A DNA stretch of 34,534 bases, taken from contig JBAZHE010000013.1 in NCBI GenBank assembly GCA_041652555.1, positions 1-34,534 on the forward strand. The letters are read 5' to 3'. The notes beneath the pieces are model-generated. The model was not told where the DNA came from and searched no databases. It saw only the letters and a program-made list of their open reading frames with translations. Both the position numbers and the translations under genes were made by a program. This document shows positions 1-6,743 of this stretch, piece after piece; the first letter of the stretch is position 1; each line of letters opens with the position of its first letter. This DNA is from JBAZHE01 sp041652555. GTDB taxonomy: Bacteria > Patescibacteriota > Patescibacteriia > Patescibacteriales > WJLG01.

Positions 1-244
1 AGATATGCATCCAAATCCCTCAACGTGGACACGAACTGAGAACAACAATTATGCTGATATAGAATTTGTAAAATCAGGATATGAAGCACAGTACAATTTG
101 TTCGTGGGTGAATATAACAGCAGAATGCGAGATTTAACCACGAATCAAGTGTGGATGAAACCTCAGAACTTTCCACAGGAACTGTCATTGTATAGTCCGG
201 ATAATATAATTACTATGGAAAATCCTGAACTTTCATATAAGTAA
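1..244 (+). CDS. Hypothetical protein, 3' end of a longer gene
   Basis: The frame is open to the left edge of the window, so the first ATG at 5 need not be the start. The visible 80 residues are polar with many Asn, Tyr and Pro and show no family motif I recognise. It ends at 244, directly in an 11-bp tandem repeat. Confidence 0.5.
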   Translation, partial: DMHPNPSTWTRTENNNYADIEFVKSGYEAQYNLFVGEYNSRMRDLTTNQVWMKPQNFPQELSLYSPDNIITMENPELSYK

Positions 245-279
245 TTTATAAGTAATTTATAAGTAATTTATAAGTAATA
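236..279. repeat. 11-bp tandem repeat, four copies
   Basis: Unit TATAAGTAATT is repeated at 236, 247, 258 and 269, with one change in the last base of the final copy. The first copy overlaps the stop codon of the preceding gene. Each unit carries an in-frame TAA. Confidence 0.9.
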
Positions 280-287
280 CGGTTATT

Positions 288-443
288 ATGGACTTTATAC
301 ATTCTTTATTAATTGGGTTAATTAGTGGATTAATCATTGTTCCATTATATGCAAAATATATTGGAAATAATGGTAATATAGATTATTTTATAGGACTAAT
401 TATTGCAATTTTTGTAACTGAAATTATTGTTTATTTCTGTTAG
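288..443 (+). CDS. Two-helix membrane microprotein, 51 aa
   Basis: The ATG is at 288 and the stop at 441-443. Two hydrophobic segments of about 18 residues (MDFIHSLLIGLISGLIIVPL and IDYFIGLIIAIFVTEIIVYF) are joined by a short polar NNGN loop. No ribosome binding site is obvious. Composition and context fit the small membrane proteins common in archaeal viruses; function unknown. Confidence 0.55.
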   Translation: MDFIHSLLIGLISGLIIVPLYAKYIGNNGNIDYFIGLIIAIFVTEIIVYFC

Positions 444-464
444 TGTAACGCAAAGTATATTAAA

Positions 465-597
465 ATGTAGAGACAACATTGTTTGCTCGCGGAAATGAAA
501 AACTTGCTGAATTGGATTCCGCGATCCTACTCTCGCATCAACACAGTAATGTTCTACAATAACACATTGAAGGTTTCAATGAGTTTTGTAGAGCATT
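465..597 (+). ncRNA. Candidate structured RNA with two exclusive pairings
   Basis: CGCGGAA (488-494) pairs with TTCCGCG (517-523). Outside it, TGTAG and AACATT (466-480) pair with AATGTTCTACA (548-558). The same strand 548-559 can instead pair over 12 bp (one G-U) with 586-597, enclosing a perfect hairpin CATTGAA/TTCAATG (565-581). The two folds exclude each other. No ORF covers the region. An H/ACA-like guide or a switch upstream of the PAS gene are both possible; the direction of transcription is inferred. Confidence 0.45.
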
Positions 598-600
598 TAT

Positions 601-630
601 TCTTTTAAATTCTTTTAAATTCTTTTAAAT
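601..630. repeat. 10-bp tandem repeat, three copies
   Basis: TCTTTTAAAT occurs three times head to tail in the AT-rich stretch upstream of the PAS gene. Confidence 0.9.
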
Positions 631-667
631 TATTATTTATTTTTTATTTCAGACTATTCAGTTTTTG

Positions 668-677
668 TTTATATAAG
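668..677 (+). promoter_or_regulatory. TATA box of the PAS gene
   Basis: TTTATATAAG lies about 25-30 bases before the ATG at 700, the spacing expected for an archaeal core promoter with a nearly leaderless transcript. Confidence 0.6.
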
Positions 678-699
678 GTTTGCGAAACATTATTATATA

Positions 700-1218
700 A
701 TGTCATTGCAGGAACTTCGTAATTTAACTGATGTGCTTCTCACGAAGGATGAGGAAATCGTTCGCGCGAAAAGAGAATGGGAAGCAACATTCGATAGTGT
801 TCCTGATCTTATTATTATTTTTAATAATGATTTGATAATAACAAATGTAAATAAATCATTTTGTAATGACGTTGGGATTAAAAAGGAAGAGATAATTGGT
901 AAACATTATCAGGATCTTTTTTATAATGAGTGTTCTGATACTAATGATAATTGTTTTAGATATATAAGTAATTTAACCGGGTGGTATCAAATTGCAGTTA
1001 GTAAATTATATGATCATGATAATAATGTCATAGGATCTGTTCATATTTTACATGATATTACAAAGATAAAAGAAGCTGAACTTGAGTTAATAAAAAAGAA
1101 TGAAGAAATGGAAGAGATGTCAAGGGATCTTGCTGATAGAATACGTCGAATAGAAAAGTTTCTATGTGAGTTCCGCGCCAAATACGAAAATACAATAAAA
1201 TATATGGTGGAAGAATGA
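700..1218 (+). CDS. PAS-domain protein with C-terminal coiled coil
   Basis: The protein has 172 residues. Residues about 25-125 look like a PAS fold: the N-terminal core (FDSVPDLIIIFNNDLIITNV), the central region around EEIIGKHYQDLF, and the closing strand GSVHILHDITKIKEAE. A charged coiled coil follows. There is no histidine kinase or output domain, so it is a stand-alone sensor or a dimerising adaptor. The start follows a good TATA box with no leader. The stop overlaps the next start (ATGA at 1215), so the two genes are probably co-transcribed. The ligand cannot be told from sequence. Confidence 0.8.
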   Translation: MSLQELRNLTDVLLTKDEEIVRAKREWEATFDSVPDLIIIFNNDLIITNVNKSFCNDVGIKKEEIIGKHYQDLFYNECSDTNDNCFRYISNLTGWYQIAVSKLYDHDNNVIGSVHILHDITKIKEAELELIKKNEEMEEMSRDLADRIRRIEKFLCEFRAKYENTIKYMVEE

Positions 1219-1511
1219 CAGTTACTAAAGAATCGAATGGAACATCGATTGCGAATCAGTCATGGCGCGATTGGGCACAGATGTGTTTACGAGAACTCGA
1301 TACAATAGAAAAAAAAATTGACTCTATAGAAACTAAGGTTGACTCATTATCAGATACAGTTAACGACATTGTAAAAGAACGTATGCTCGAAGATCATAGA
1401 CACGATTTAGCTATCCAGAGCTTAGAGATACGAGTGGGAATGATTGCTGCAGGAGCTGGTATCGCTGTTCCTCTATTGATAGAACTTGTAAAATGGATTA
1501 TAACAAAGTGA
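1215..1511 (+). CDS. Coiled-coil protein with C-terminal membrane helix (XhlA-like)
   Basis: The protein has 98 residues. A heptad-rich region (IEKKIDSIETKVDSLSDTVN, about 32-52) leads to one C-terminal hydrophobic helix (about 75-95) with a short Lys tail. The layout resembles haemolysin XhlA/holin-associated proteins of tailed phages, but it is generic. The gene overlaps the PAS gene by 4 bases (ATGA), suggesting translational coupling. A role at the membrane is inferred from architecture only. Confidence 0.65.
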   Translation: MTVTKESNGTSIANQSWRDWAQMCLRELDTIEKKIDSIETKVDSLSDTVNDIVKERMLEDHRHDLAIQSLEIRVGMIAAGAGIAVPLLIELVKWIITK

Positions 1512-1551
1512 TAATACAGTAACAATAAAATAACAAAACTAGTGATAAACA

Positions 1552-1689
1552 ATGGATGATATTAAATTAACAAGAGCCGATTTAATAAAAATTATATTAA
1601 TTGGTATAATTGGTGGAGTGGTTGGATCATTTATTTCTTTATTAATTCGCTATTTAATTAATCTATCGGGAATAATGCCGGGATTTTAA
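1552..1689 (+). CDS. Single-helix membrane microprotein, 45 aa
   Basis: An ATG at 1552 gives 45 residues: a polar start (MDDIKLTRADLIK), then one long hydrophobic glycine-rich segment with a GxxxG-type face (IGGVVGSF), ending at TAA 1687-1689. It follows the coiled-coil membrane gene by 40 bases on the same strand. Function unknown. Confidence 0.5.
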   Translation: MDDIKLTRADLIKIILIGIIGGVVGSFISLLIRYLINLSGIMPGF

Positions 1690-1741
1690 AAGTTCAATAT
1701 AATACATAAACTTTAATTGTTTTGGATACAGACTATTAAGA

Positions 1742-2191
1742 ATGAGTCACAATGGGAGTGTTCAATGTACAACATGTAATCATCCTCGATCAGAAGAAAT
1801 AAACAAGGATCTATATGAAAGAAAACTAAAGTTAGTTGAAATATGTGCAAAATATGGTGATTATGTTAGCGCATGTGCTCTTTCTAATCATCGCTCAAAT
1901 CACATGAAAAATTATGTTCCTAAAAAACCTATTCTTACAAATAATCAGATAACTATTGGTGTATTTGGAGATGAATCTATAAAACAGCGAAGTAATACGA
2001 AAATAAACGATTGTGTTACTCATGTTTCCCGTCCAGTAATTAATGTACCCAATGCACCCAATCCACTTAATCCACTCAATATACCTATTTGTGCATCTTC
2101 TGAAAAGAAGTCAATCGATGATCTTATAATAGAGACGAAAGTTAAACAAATAGTATTAATAACTTTAAAAGAACTTGGAATATGTCAGTGA
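1742..2191 (+). CDS. Zinc-finger/HTH-like phage protein
   Basis: The protein has 149 residues. The first 60 have the layout C-x2-C-x-H (CTTCNHPRSEEI), then a helix pair resembling a helix-turn-helix (IxxDLyerklklVEICAKYGDYVSACALSNHRSNH) with closing histidines. That arrangement is frequent in small phage and plasmid proteins with DNA-binding or terminase-small-subunit-like folds. The middle is a low-complexity Asn/Pro linker (NAPNPLNPLN), and a helix ends the protein. DNA binding is inferred from the layout, not shown. Confidence 0.55.
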   Translation: MSHNGSVQCTTCNHPRSEEINKDLYERKLKLVEICAKYGDYVSACALSNHRSNHMKNYVPKKPILTNNQITIGVFGDESIKQRSNTKINDCVTHVSRPVINVPNAPNPLNPLNIPICASSEKKSIDDLIIETKVKQIVLITLKELGICQ

Positions 2192-2198
2192 GATTAAT

Positions 2199-2456
2199 AT
2201 GTCAATATTTAAAAAAATAACAGATTATATAAATCATTTCTTATTTAAAGATAAGAAAGTTCTTACAATCAGAGTTTACGACAAAACGATATCCATTATG
2301 TATTATGATGGTAAAGAAACCAAAGACAGTAGAATCATTTGTAAAAATGTAGGATATAATATAGAAACAAAACAAGATCCTGATAATAAAGACCATTACA
2401 TTCACATTGAAATGTATGGAGTCACATCATCTGAATTACAGAGAGGTGAATATTGA
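2199..2456 (+). CDS. Hypothetical protein, 85 aa
   Basis: I chose ATG 2199 rather than the upstream TTG at 2175, because the ATG avoids overlap with the preceding gene and has GTGAG just before it. The protein has a hydrophobic N-terminal helix (IFKKITDYINHFLF) and a beta-rich remainder (KVLTIRVYDKTISIMYYDGK). Its 3' end contains the ribosome binding site of the methyltransferase and overlaps its TTG start. No family recognised. Confidence 0.6.
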   Translation: MSIFKKITDYINHFLFKDKKVLTIRVYDKTISIMYYDGKETKDSRIICKNVGYNIETKQDPDNKDHYIHIEMYGVTSSELQRGEY

Positions 2457-3523
2457 ACCTCAATACCATATATTGCGGAGATGCGCTATCAGTCTTAAAA
2501 ACATTTCCCGATAATAGTATAGATTGTGTAGTTACCTCGCCTCCATATTATAACTTAAGATCGTATTTACCAGAAGATCATCCTGATAAAGAAAAAGAGA
2601 TTGGTTTCGGTGGATCTCCTGAAGAATATGTAGAATCGCTTGTCACTATATTTCAGGAAGTAAAGAGAGTTTTGTCTTTAAATGGAATTTGTTACTTAAA
2701 TATTGGAGATTCGTATGCATCGAACGGGATTTACATCGGAAAGTACAAGGATACTCATCCAGATCACAAAGATCTTCACATGGATCATTCTGAACGATAT
2801 CCTCAGAAAGTTAAGGGATTTCGCGGAGGAAAGTACAATATTAAAAAGAAAGATCTCATGCTTATACCTCATCGAGTAGCAATTGCGTTATGTGATAATG
2901 GATGGTATATTCGTTCAGATATAATATATTCGAAAAAAAATTCGATGCCATCCAGTGTTAAAGATCGCCCGGTTTCATCAAAAGAGTATGTATTTCTATT
3001 AACTAAAACTCCTAATTATTATTGGGATTGGGAATCGATATCAACAGAACCGGCAGATTCTACACAGGCGGATAAAAGACCAAAGGGAGTGTTAAGGCAG
3101 CGTCAAAATGAAAATTCTAAATATCATGAAAACTGTGATCCCACTATCGCTGCGCAATTTCGTAAGCAAGATAACGTGGGTAGATCTGATTATACTGGTT
3201 TTAATGATCGGTATACCCCTGTTGATAAAGTACGAAGACGAGATGTTTGGGCACTGACTGTTCCGGGAAGTAAAATAAAACACTTTGCAATGTTTAATCC
3301 TCAATTAGTTGATTTATGTATCAGATCTGGTTGTCCGGAAAATGGTATCGTGTTAGACCCGTTTATGGGAGCTGGAAGTGTTGCATTAGTCTCCAGATCG
3401 TTAAATCGAAATTACATTGGTATAGAATTGAATCCAGAGTATGTGAAAACTGCTGAAGATTATCTTGACAATTGGAGATATGATGTCGATTCTAAAAAGG
3501 TTGTTTCATCAAAAAACAAGTGA
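2453..3523 (+). CDS. Beta-class DNA methyltransferase (probably N4-cytosine)
   Basis: The protein has 356 residues and transfers a methyl group from SAM to an exocyclic amino group in DNA. The catalytic motif TSPPY is at residues 28-32, near the N-terminus, and the SAM-binding loop DPFMGAGS is near 302, so motif IV precedes motif I as in the beta class. TSPPY rather than DPPY favours cytosine N4. The start is TTG at 2453, four bases inside the previous gene and preceded by GAGGTGA. No restriction endonuclease is visible nearby, so it is an orphan enzyme, probably for self-protection or regulation. The middle (about 200-275) is the likely target-recognition segment. Confidence 0.9.
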   Translation: MNLNTIYCGDALSVLKTFPDNSIDCVVTSPPYYNLRSYLPEDHPDKEKEIGFGGSPEEYVESLVTIFQEVKRVLSLNGICYLNIGDSYASNGIYIGKYKDTHPDHKDLHMDHSERYPQKVKGFRGGKYNIKKKDLMLIPHRVAIALCDNGWYIRSDIIYSKKNSMPSSVKDRPVSSKEYVFLLTKTPNYYWDWESISTEPADSTQADKRPKGVLRQRQNENSKYHENCDPTIAAQFRKQDNVGRSDYTGFNDRYTPVDKVRRRDVWALTVPGSKIKHFAMFNPQLVDLCIRSGCPENGIVLDPFMGAGSVALVSRSLNRNYIGIELNPEYVKTAEDYLDNWRYDVDSKKVVSSKNK

Positions 3524-3536
3524 TATAGGTAATAAT

Positions 3537-3716
3537 ATGAAGTATAAAATAACATATGAAGTAATTAGGGAAGTTGACTCTGAAGATCCTTTCCCAAAAG
3601 AAATATTAGGTAAAAATTTACTCGAATCTAAAAAGTCAGGAACCATTCCAAACTGGTTAGTTACCGGCGAAAGTTTGATAAGTATAAAGGTTAAATCAGC
3701 AAAGGTTATAAAATAA
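3537..3716 (+). CDS. Hypothetical protein, 59 aa
   Basis: ATG 3537 is chosen because an earlier in-frame ATG would lie inside the methyltransferase gene. The short protein is beta-rich and charged (MKYKITYEVIREVDSEDPFP...ISIKVKSAKVIK). Its stop abuts the ATG at 3717, so it probably belongs to the same transcript. No family recognised. Confidence 0.6.
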   Translation: MKYKITYEVIREVDSEDPFPKEILGKNLLESKKSGTIPNWLVTGESLISIKVKSAKVIK

Positions 3717-3887
3717 ATGCTCATGAAGTGCAGTAAATGTCAAGAAAACATTGAAGTGTCCGATGATGCATATTTTCTGTATAAACGTGCAATAGACCAT
3801 GAACCGATGTATGGTGGATCGTGGTTACGTGTACATCCATTAACTTGTTTTTGTGGAGGAATTTTACGTGACATTTCAGAACATTGA
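3717..3887 (+). CDS. Zinc-ribbon microprotein, 56 aa
   Basis: The ATG directly follows the stop of the previous gene. The 56 residues contain CSKC near the N-terminus and CFC near the C-terminus (TCFCGG), a plausible four-cysteine zinc site. The end overlaps the start of the nucleotidyltransferase gene and carries its GGAGG ribosome binding site. Confidence 0.6.
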   Translation: MLMKCSKCQENIEVSDDAYFLYKRAIDHEPMYGGSWLRVHPLTCFCGGILRDISEH

Positions 3888-4569
3888 AGTTGTAGCAAAG
3901 ATTTCACCTTATTTTCCATCCCGATACGAAGTCCTTCAAGTTTCCGAAACTGGCAGTTTCATGTGGCAGATGCAAAACTTCATACCCGACGATCATGGCA
4001 CCTCCGATCACGATTTAGTGGTCATTTATCGGGCATCAACCAAGGACATTCTCAAAGGTCGTACAATTAATCCTACACTCCCTTGCAAGCACCATATCAT
4101 GATAGACAATCAGGAGTACGACTTTAGTTACCTTGAGATTGGACACTTTTGTCATCAGTTGAAAAAAGGCAATGTTAACATAATATGGGCACTTTTATCA
4201 CCAATTATAATATATAGGAAACCAGCAGTAACAGTATTGCGTGATATTATTCAACAGATTCATACATCTGATATAGTTGCATCTGGCGTAGGTATGACGA
4301 TTTCCCAATTAAAAGATGCAACAAAACGAGCAGATGTCCGATCTCCTGAAAAATCATTAAAAACTGCTTATAGAACTTCTCAATTTGTATTTAATCATCT
4401 AAACACCGGAAAGTGGCAATTTGATCCGGTTACATGGACCGTTACAGAAGCCGATGTGATGGATCTCATTGATAATATTAAAACACTTGAATTAAATGGA
4501 AATTACGAACCAATGCCTATTGATTCAATCGAACAGTGGATTTACCAACTTCGCGTAGTAGATATTTAA
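3868..4569 (+). CDS. RlaP-type (DNA polymerase beta superfamily) nucleotidyltransferase
   Basis: I place the start at GTG 3868 because GGAGG (3855-3859) sits 8 bases before it; the GTG at 3853 has no such site. The protein is 233 residues. The nucleotidyltransferase core shows GS (residue about 28), then SDHDLVVIY with two metal-binding Asp, and later D-F-S-Y-LEIGHFCHQLKKGN..WALLSP, the conserved region of the YcgL/RlaP family (PF10127). RlaP proteins are linked to RNA repair operons. The C-terminal half is helical. The substrate is not known; a link to the Ro60/Y RNA genes here is only suggestive. Confidence 0.65.
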   Translation: MTFQNIEVVAKISPYFPSRYEVLQVSETGSFMWQMQNFIPDDHGTSDHDLVVIYRASTKDILKGRTINPTLPCKHHIMIDNQEYDFSYLEIGHFCHQLKKGNVNIIWALLSPIIIYRKPAVTVLRDIIQQIHTSDIVASGVGMTISQLKDATKRADVRSPEKSLKTAYRTSQFVFNHLNTGKWQFDPVTWTVTEADVMDLIDNIKTLELNGNYEPMPIDSIEQWIYQLRVVDI

Positions 4570-4639
4570 TAAACCTAACATTTTTTTAATTGAAATTAAA
4601 CAGTAACATTTAACAAGTGGTTGATTTTATCTATTTGTA

Positions 4640-5104
4640 ATGATCGACATACCCACTGATGTAGATGATAATAACACTAAAGAAATAGAAGCATATTTTA
4701 ATCTATTTAAAGAAATATTACCAATGGGGAACTGGCGGGTAATATTAGAATTGGTAAACTCTCATGATTTATCACATTACATTAAGTCTCCAGATGCTTA
4801 TGGTGCATGTAATAAAAATAGAAATACAATGTATGCAACCATTTACATCAATGAAGATAAACCACGAGTAGATGAGTATGGAGAGACATGGGAATTCACT
4901 TTACTTCATGAAATGCTTCACTTAGTAATTGATGATTTTATGGAATATATAGAGATGAAGAGTCCCGAAATACAAGAAGACACTTTCTTTCAGATCAAAA
5001 AGGAAAGGCTGATTAATTTACTTTCGTATTCATTTTTTGCTGCGCTAACCACTAACATCAACGAACAAGAAGTTGATTCTTTAGCCGAAGTTAATAGATT
5101 TTAA
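4640..5104 (+). CDS. HExxH zinc metallopeptidase-like protein
   Basis: The 154-residue protein has LLHEMLHLVIDD, a zincin signature with two His and the catalytic Glu. An earlier segment (NRNTMYATIYINEDKP) resembles the strand preceding the active helix in SprT/WLM-like and phage zincins. A C-terminal helix contains further acidic residues. It has no signal peptide, so it acts inside the cell. It is the last gene before the tRNA region. Catalysis is inferred from the motif; the third zinc ligand is not clear. Confidence 0.65.
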   Translation: MIDIPTDVDDNNTKEIEAYFNLFKEILPMGNWRVILELVNSHDLSHYIKSPDAYGACNKNRNTMYATIYINEDKPRVDEYGETWEFTLLHEMLHLVIDDFMEYIEMKSPEIQEDTFFQIKKERLINLLSYSFFAALTTNINEQEVDSLAEVNRF

Positions 5105-5180
5105 TGTATGACATCGGCTTAACACCAAAACTTTTTTATACTATTTTAGCGCACCTTATAGTGTAACAACACGATACAAT

Positions 5181-5260
5181 GAGTGTATAGTCAATTGGAA
5201 ACGACAATTGGTTTAGAGCCAATGATTAGTTCTGTACAGGTTCGATCCCTGTTACACTCA
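5181..5260 (+). tRNA. tRNA-Leu(TAG)
   Basis: Acceptor GAGTGTA/TACACTC, discriminator A. The anticodon stem ATTGG/CCAAT closes loop TTTAGAG (TAG). It has a long variable arm, and the T arm has loop TTCGATC. CCA is not encoded. First tRNA of the region. Confidence 0.95.
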
Positions 5261-5284
5261 TTTAATTGCTGTTAAATGTGGTAA

Positions 5285-5394
5285 ACAATAGGTTGGGTTG
5301 ACAAGGGTTACTTCATAAATCCTGAAAATTTAAACGAAACTGACCTTTCTAAACAATTGGTCTTTAACACCTGAGTCAAATGATCTCCTGTTGT
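5285..5394 (+). ncRNA. Y RNA-like element 1
   Basis: The outer stem ACAATAGG/CCTGTTGT (8 bp, one G-U) closes the element. After it come a 12-nt spacer beginning TTGGG, the short helix strand GGG, then TTACTTC. The 3' side has CCT, a 7-nt segment, ATGATCT and the closing stem. The interior (about 60 nt) holds a GACC/GGTC hairpin but no recognisable T arm. It lies between two tRNA-Leu genes. Identity as a Ro60-binding Y RNA is inferred from family membership with Y6 and Y7 next to the Ro60 gene. Confidence 0.6.
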
Positions 5395-5403
5395 GAAATC
5401 GAG

Positions 5404-5438
5404 ATCGGAAAATTGCGAAGTATTATTGGCAATCCGGA
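5404..5438 (+). other. Stem-loop after Y1
   Basis: CGG...ATTGC pairs with GCAAT-CCG around a 12-nt loop. It could be the tail of the Y1 transcript or a separate small RNA. Confidence 0.35.
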
Positions 5439-5449
5439 AATAGACGGAT

Positions 5450-5468
5450 AAAACGAAATTTTCGTTTT
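5450..5468 (+). terminator. Inverted repeat ending in T4
   Basis: AAAACGAAA and TTTCGTTTT are perfect complements separated by one base. As RNA this gives a 7-bp hairpin rich in A-U with a U tail. It sits 7 bases before the next tRNA, so it may end the Y1 transcript; a protein-binding palindrome is the alternative. Confidence 0.4.
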
Positions 5469-5475
5469 AAATTAT

Positions 5476-5556
5476 GAGTGAGTGTCCCTAGCTTGGTATG
5501 GGGCCTGATTAAGACTCAGGTGTTAGTCCTCGCATGTTCAAATCATGCCTCACTCA
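5476..5556 (+). tRNA. tRNA-Leu, anticodon reads AAG
   Basis: Acceptor GAGTGAG/CTCACTC, discriminator A, D stem TCCC/GGGG. The anticodon stem CCTGA/TCAGG closes loop TTAAGAC, which places AAG at 34-36. It has a leucine-type variable arm, and T stem GCATG/CATGC. A34 is unusual in archaea; if the loop is read one base off, it would be TAA. Confidence 0.85.
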
Positions 5557-5558
5557 TT

Positions 5559-5697
5559 AAGCAGGTTGGGTTGTTGAGAGTTACTTCAATTGATTTGAAA
5601 TCGATAGCCGGGAAAGGAGGGATGAAATTATAATGCCCGGATTTGTGACGAAATGTCATATTCCACTCCAAAACTCAAAGCAATTGATCTCCTGTTT
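5559..5697 (+). ncRNA. Y RNA-like element 2
   Basis: The outer stem is AAGCAGG/CCTGTTT. The 12-nt spacer TTGGGTTGTTGA is followed by helix strand GAG and TTACTTC. The 3' side has CTC, a 7-nt segment and TTGATCT. Here the short helix is GAG/CTC while other copies have GGG/CCC, which is compensatory change. The interior holds an anticodon-arm-like hairpin (GATTTGAAATC), a CCGGG/CCCGG stem and a TGAC/GTCA hairpin. It starts 3 bases after tRNA-Leu. Confidence 0.6.
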
Positions 5698-5719
5698 GGA
5701 AAGTTAAGTTCAGTTAAAA

Positions 5720-5885
5720 GTTCAGTTAGTGTAAAGGTATCATATTGGCATAAAAAAGACTCTAATCGACTGATCTCCCACGAAGCCCTTTGATTCGTTA
5801 CCAAATTTGTTTTAGTGGGTTGGGTAGATGTGAGATACTTCATATACAGGGGCCGATGATGGTGGTTCGATTCCACCACTGAACA
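5720..5885 (+). ncRNA. Y RNA-like element 3, permuted and grafted into a tRNA-like RNA
   Basis: A tRNA-like frame has acceptor GTTCAGT/ACTGAAC with discriminator A, a D-arm-like segment, a 5-bp stem TTGGC/GCCGA in the anticodon-stem position and T arm GGTGG/CCACC with loop TTCGATT. The anticodon loop is replaced by the Y module in reversed order: CTC, TAATCGA, CTGATCT, then outer stem CCCAC/GTGGG now closed by a loop, the TTGGG spacer, GAG and ATACTTC. I could not obtain a sensible 7-nt anticodon loop by removing the insert, so this is probably not a spliced tRNA. RNase P and RNase Z could form its ends. Confidence 0.6.
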
Positions 5886-5887
5886 TT

Positions 5888-5951
5888 TGATAGGTTGGGT
5901 AGTAAAGGGTTACTTCAAGGTTTAGTCCCGATACAGATTGATCTCCTATCA
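5888..5951 (+). ncRNA. Y RNA-like element 4 (minimal form)
   Basis: It is the shortest copy, 64 nt: outer stem TGATAGG/CCTATCA, the TTGGG-type 12-nt spacer, GGG, TTACTTC, a small loop region, CCC, an 8-nt segment and TTGATCT. It has no tRNA-like interior, so it shows the minimal conserved core. It begins 3 bases after the acceptor end of Y3. Confidence 0.6.
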
Positions 5952-6022
5952 GTAAAGCTTCCCAGTATAGCCATCAGAAAATCTCAAAAGGATAATTAAA
6001 GTTCGATTCGATATAGAGATCA

Positions 6023-6057
6023 TTTGCTTTATGCAAAGTGGAGTAGTAAAATACTCC
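6023..6057 (+). terminator. Two tandem hairpins before tRNA-Cys
   Basis: TTTGC/GCAAA (6023-6037) is followed at once by GGAGTA/TACTCC (6040-6057), then ATTTTC. They could end the Y2-Y4 transcript or be a processing spacer. Confidence 0.4.
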
Positions 6058-6068
6058 ATTTTCATAAT

Positions 6069-6139
6069 GGTAGTTTAGCATATTGGATATGTACCTGCCT
6101 GCAGAGCAGAGGAAGCAAGTTCGACTCTTGCAACTACCT
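6069..6139 (+). tRNA. tRNA-Cys(GCA)
   Basis: Acceptor GGTAGTT/AACTACC with discriminator T, as expected for Cys. The loop CTGCAGA gives GCA. The anticodon stem has four good pairs and one mismatch at its base. Confidence 0.95.
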
Positions 6140-6140
6140 T

Positions 6141-6213
6141 GTGATTGTAGCGTAATGGGTTAGCGTAACTGACTGTGACTCAGTTGGATTGGGTTCGATT
6201 CCCAACTATCACA
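6141..6213 (+). tRNA. tRNA-His(GTG)
   Basis: Acceptor GTGATTG/CTATCAC has one T-T mismatch. The stem ACTGA/TCAGT closes loop CTGTGAC (GTG). T loop TTCGATT. With standard arm lengths there is no G-1:C73 pair, which is unusual for tRNA-His. It starts one base after tRNA-Cys. Confidence 0.9.
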
Positions 6214-6217
6214 TTTT

Positions 6218-6385
6218 ATGAAGTTCAGAAGTGGTGTAAGATATAACGTCGATTCCAGAGACTGGAAATGTGAATTTGCAAAAGATACAAAAGTAGATCG
6301 ATATCCAACTAAAATGATTATGGATACAGGTCGCTATACTCATAGATGGGAAGGATATACAGACACCATATGGTTGATAAAATGA
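6218..6385 (+). CDS. Hypothetical protein, 55 aa
   Basis: The ATG is five bases after tRNA-His. The protein is rich in basic and aromatic residues (MKFRSGVRYNVDSRDWKCEF; HRWEGYTDTIWLIK). Its TGA overlaps the ATG of the next gene (ATGA), so the two are coupled. No family recognised. Confidence 0.55.
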   Translation: MKFRSGVRYNVDSRDWKCEFAKDTKVDRYPTKMIMDTGRYTHRWEGYTDTIWLIK

Positions 6386-6651
6386 CAGTTTATGAAAATG
6401 TATCAATTTGGATAGATAAACAGGGATTTATCAAAACTCCTGATGGAAAACTTGGTCAGTACACTTACAACATCGATCATCTCAATCCAAAAGATAAAGA
6501 TATGAAAGGTCTTCAGTTTGTCGCAGATAATAACAAAGCGACAATTTACCTCATTCGTGAATTCATTGCTGTAGATGCCGATTACCGAGAAGAGCATCCT
6601 CGCAAAGTAGATCCCAAGGATTGGTATCTTCTGGAAATAAAACCACAGTAA
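6382..6651 (+). CDS. Hypothetical protein, 89 aa
   Basis: I chose ATG 6382, which overlaps the upstream stop by 4 bases; a start at 6346 would lie deep inside the previous gene. The sequence is a mixed alpha/beta pattern (VYENVSIWIDKQGFIKTPDG; ATIYLIREFIAVDADYREEH). No family recognised. Confidence 0.6.
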   Translation: MTVYENVSIWIDKQGFIKTPDGKLGQYTYNIDHLNPKDKDMKGLQFVADNNKATIYLIREFIAVDADYREEHPRKVDPKDWYLLEIKPQ

Positions 6652-6658
6652 TTTTTAA

Positions 6659-6730
6659 GCTCCAGTAGTGTAAAGGTAATCATCGGTGATTCTCAGTCAC
6701 TGAATCTGGGTTCAATTCCCAGCTGGAGTA
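6659..6730 (+). tRNA. tRNA-Glu(CTC)
   Basis: Acceptor GCTCCAG/CTGGAGT (G-U at 1:72), discriminator A. The stem GGTGA/TCACT closes loop TTCTCAG (CTC). T arm CTGGG/CCCAG. Confidence 0.93.
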
Positions 6731-6743
6731 TTTGTGATACATT

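Noticed and set aside
1215..1511. Holin/haemolysin function
   Set aside because: The XhlA-like layout (coiled coil plus one helix) is too generic, so only the architecture is reported.
5628..5879. 83-codon minus-strand ORF
   Set aside because: It is antisense to Y2 and Y3 with a chance translation of structured RNA.
5720..5885. Y3 as a tRNA with a spliced intron
   Set aside because: No cut positions give a 7-nt anticodon loop with U33 and a sensible anticodon; the inserted part matches the Y consensus in permuted order.
5285..5951. Group I intron or permuted intron-exon arrangement
   Set aside because: The elements are 64-139 nt, too short for a group I core, and lack the P, Q, R and S sequences. 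Hammerhead, twister, HDV and pistol cores were also not found.
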